From the NCBI RefSeq assembly GCF_003947455.1, contig NZ_QHJH01000036.1, positions 1 through 51,972 on the forward strand: 51,972 bases of DNA, read 5' to 3'. This document shows positions 51,809 through 51,972 of this stretch, piece by piece. The stretch comes from Streptomyces sp. WAC 04229. GTDB lineage: Bacteria; Actinomycetota; Actinomycetes; Streptomycetales; Streptomycetaceae. Below the pieces are notes generated by a model. That model was not told the origin of the DNA. It did no database searches and saw only the letters and a program-made list of their open reading frames with translations. Every line of letters starts with the position of its first letter. The stretch's first letter is position 1. The position numbers and the translations under genes were made by a program.

Positions 51809-51972
51809 GCCGTCGCCTCTCCACGGTGCCGGCCCCGCTCGGGGCCCGCCGACGTTCCACATGACGACCGGCGTGTCACAGCCCGGCCGACGCCGAGCGT
51901 GTCACACCGGGCACGCCCGCGGACAGCGTGCCGACCGAGCCCGGCGCGGGCCCGCCGCTGGGCCCCCGGCGG

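Noticed and set aside
1..51972. CRISPR arrays, tRNA genes, insertion sequences or phage genes
   Set aside because: No regularly spaced repeat set, cloverleaf, transposase or integrase motif was seen on either strand.

Overview
The window is very GC-rich DNA from a Streptomyces chromosome. The evidence is a high-G/C third codon position, frequent GTG (and one TTG) starts, a Streptomyces subtilisin inhibitor, a mycothiol-dependent formaldehyde dehydrogenase, an F420/flavin split-barrel oxidoreductase, several SpoIIE-type phosphatases, and alpha-lytic-type secreted proteases. I saw no in-frame TTA (bldA) codon in any gene I call. No tRNA, rRNA, CRISPR array, insertion sequence or phage gene was seen. 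All family assignments were made by eye from translated motifs; no database was searched.

Left part (1-11.7 kb). The C-terminal part of a protease inhibitor is followed by a long minus-strand block. Read in the direction of transcription from 9767 down to 494, it holds a small double-glycine precursor peptide, a hairpin, an HlyD-type adaptor, a C39 peptidase-ABC exporter, a second NHLM-type ABC protein, a Ppx/GppA phosphatase, a haem-oxygenase-like iron enzyme, a HemK-like methyltransferase and a CDGSH iron-sulfur protein. The peptide has no Cys, no aromatic and no basic residue, and its core is internally duplicated with glycine zippers. No classical RiPP-modifying enzyme is present. A secreted S1 protease with an acidic repeat tail diverges from the peptide gene. 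This is the best candidate in the window for an undescribed system.

Middle part (11.7-31.6 kb). This holds a multidomain SpoIIE phosphatase/anti-sigma kinase, a DJ-1/PfpI protein divergent from a LysR regulator, an RmlB-type dehydratase, and an isochorismatase-fold enzyme divergent from a phosphoesterase across a cluster of operator-like repeats. It continues with a multidrug-type ABC half transporter, the mycothiol formaldehyde-detoxification pair (mscR plus an MBL hydrolase), two SDR enzymes and an L,D-transpeptidase. A sugar-uptake operon follows in an advanced state of decay: the binding-protein and permease genes are internally deleted, while the Gfo/Idh dehydrogenase and ROK regulator are intact. 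A second S1 protease, paralogous to the first but with a C-terminal membrane anchor, closes this part.

Right part (31.7-52 kb). This holds a MalY-like PLP enzyme, a PPOX-class oxidoreductase, and an OB-fold/Zn-ribbon protein with a TetR regulator that share a near-identical operator. It continues with an ATP-grasp protein and a flavin reductase, an RpiR regulator, a nucleoside-kinase-like protein divergent from a beta-phosphoglucomutase/GH65 disaccharide phosphorylase operon, a GT-C membrane protein, a DUF5709 protein, an MMPL exporter, a membrane PP2C phosphatase, a Tat-exported GH64 beta-1,3-glucanase behind a LacI-type palindrome, a GNAT acetyltransferase behind three 11-bp-spaced repeats, and a final Gfo/Idh oxidoreductase.

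Most of the window is ordinary Streptomyces accessory metabolism and signalling. The connected themes are extracellular proteolysis (one inhibitor, two related proteases), peptide export, and carbohydrate use.
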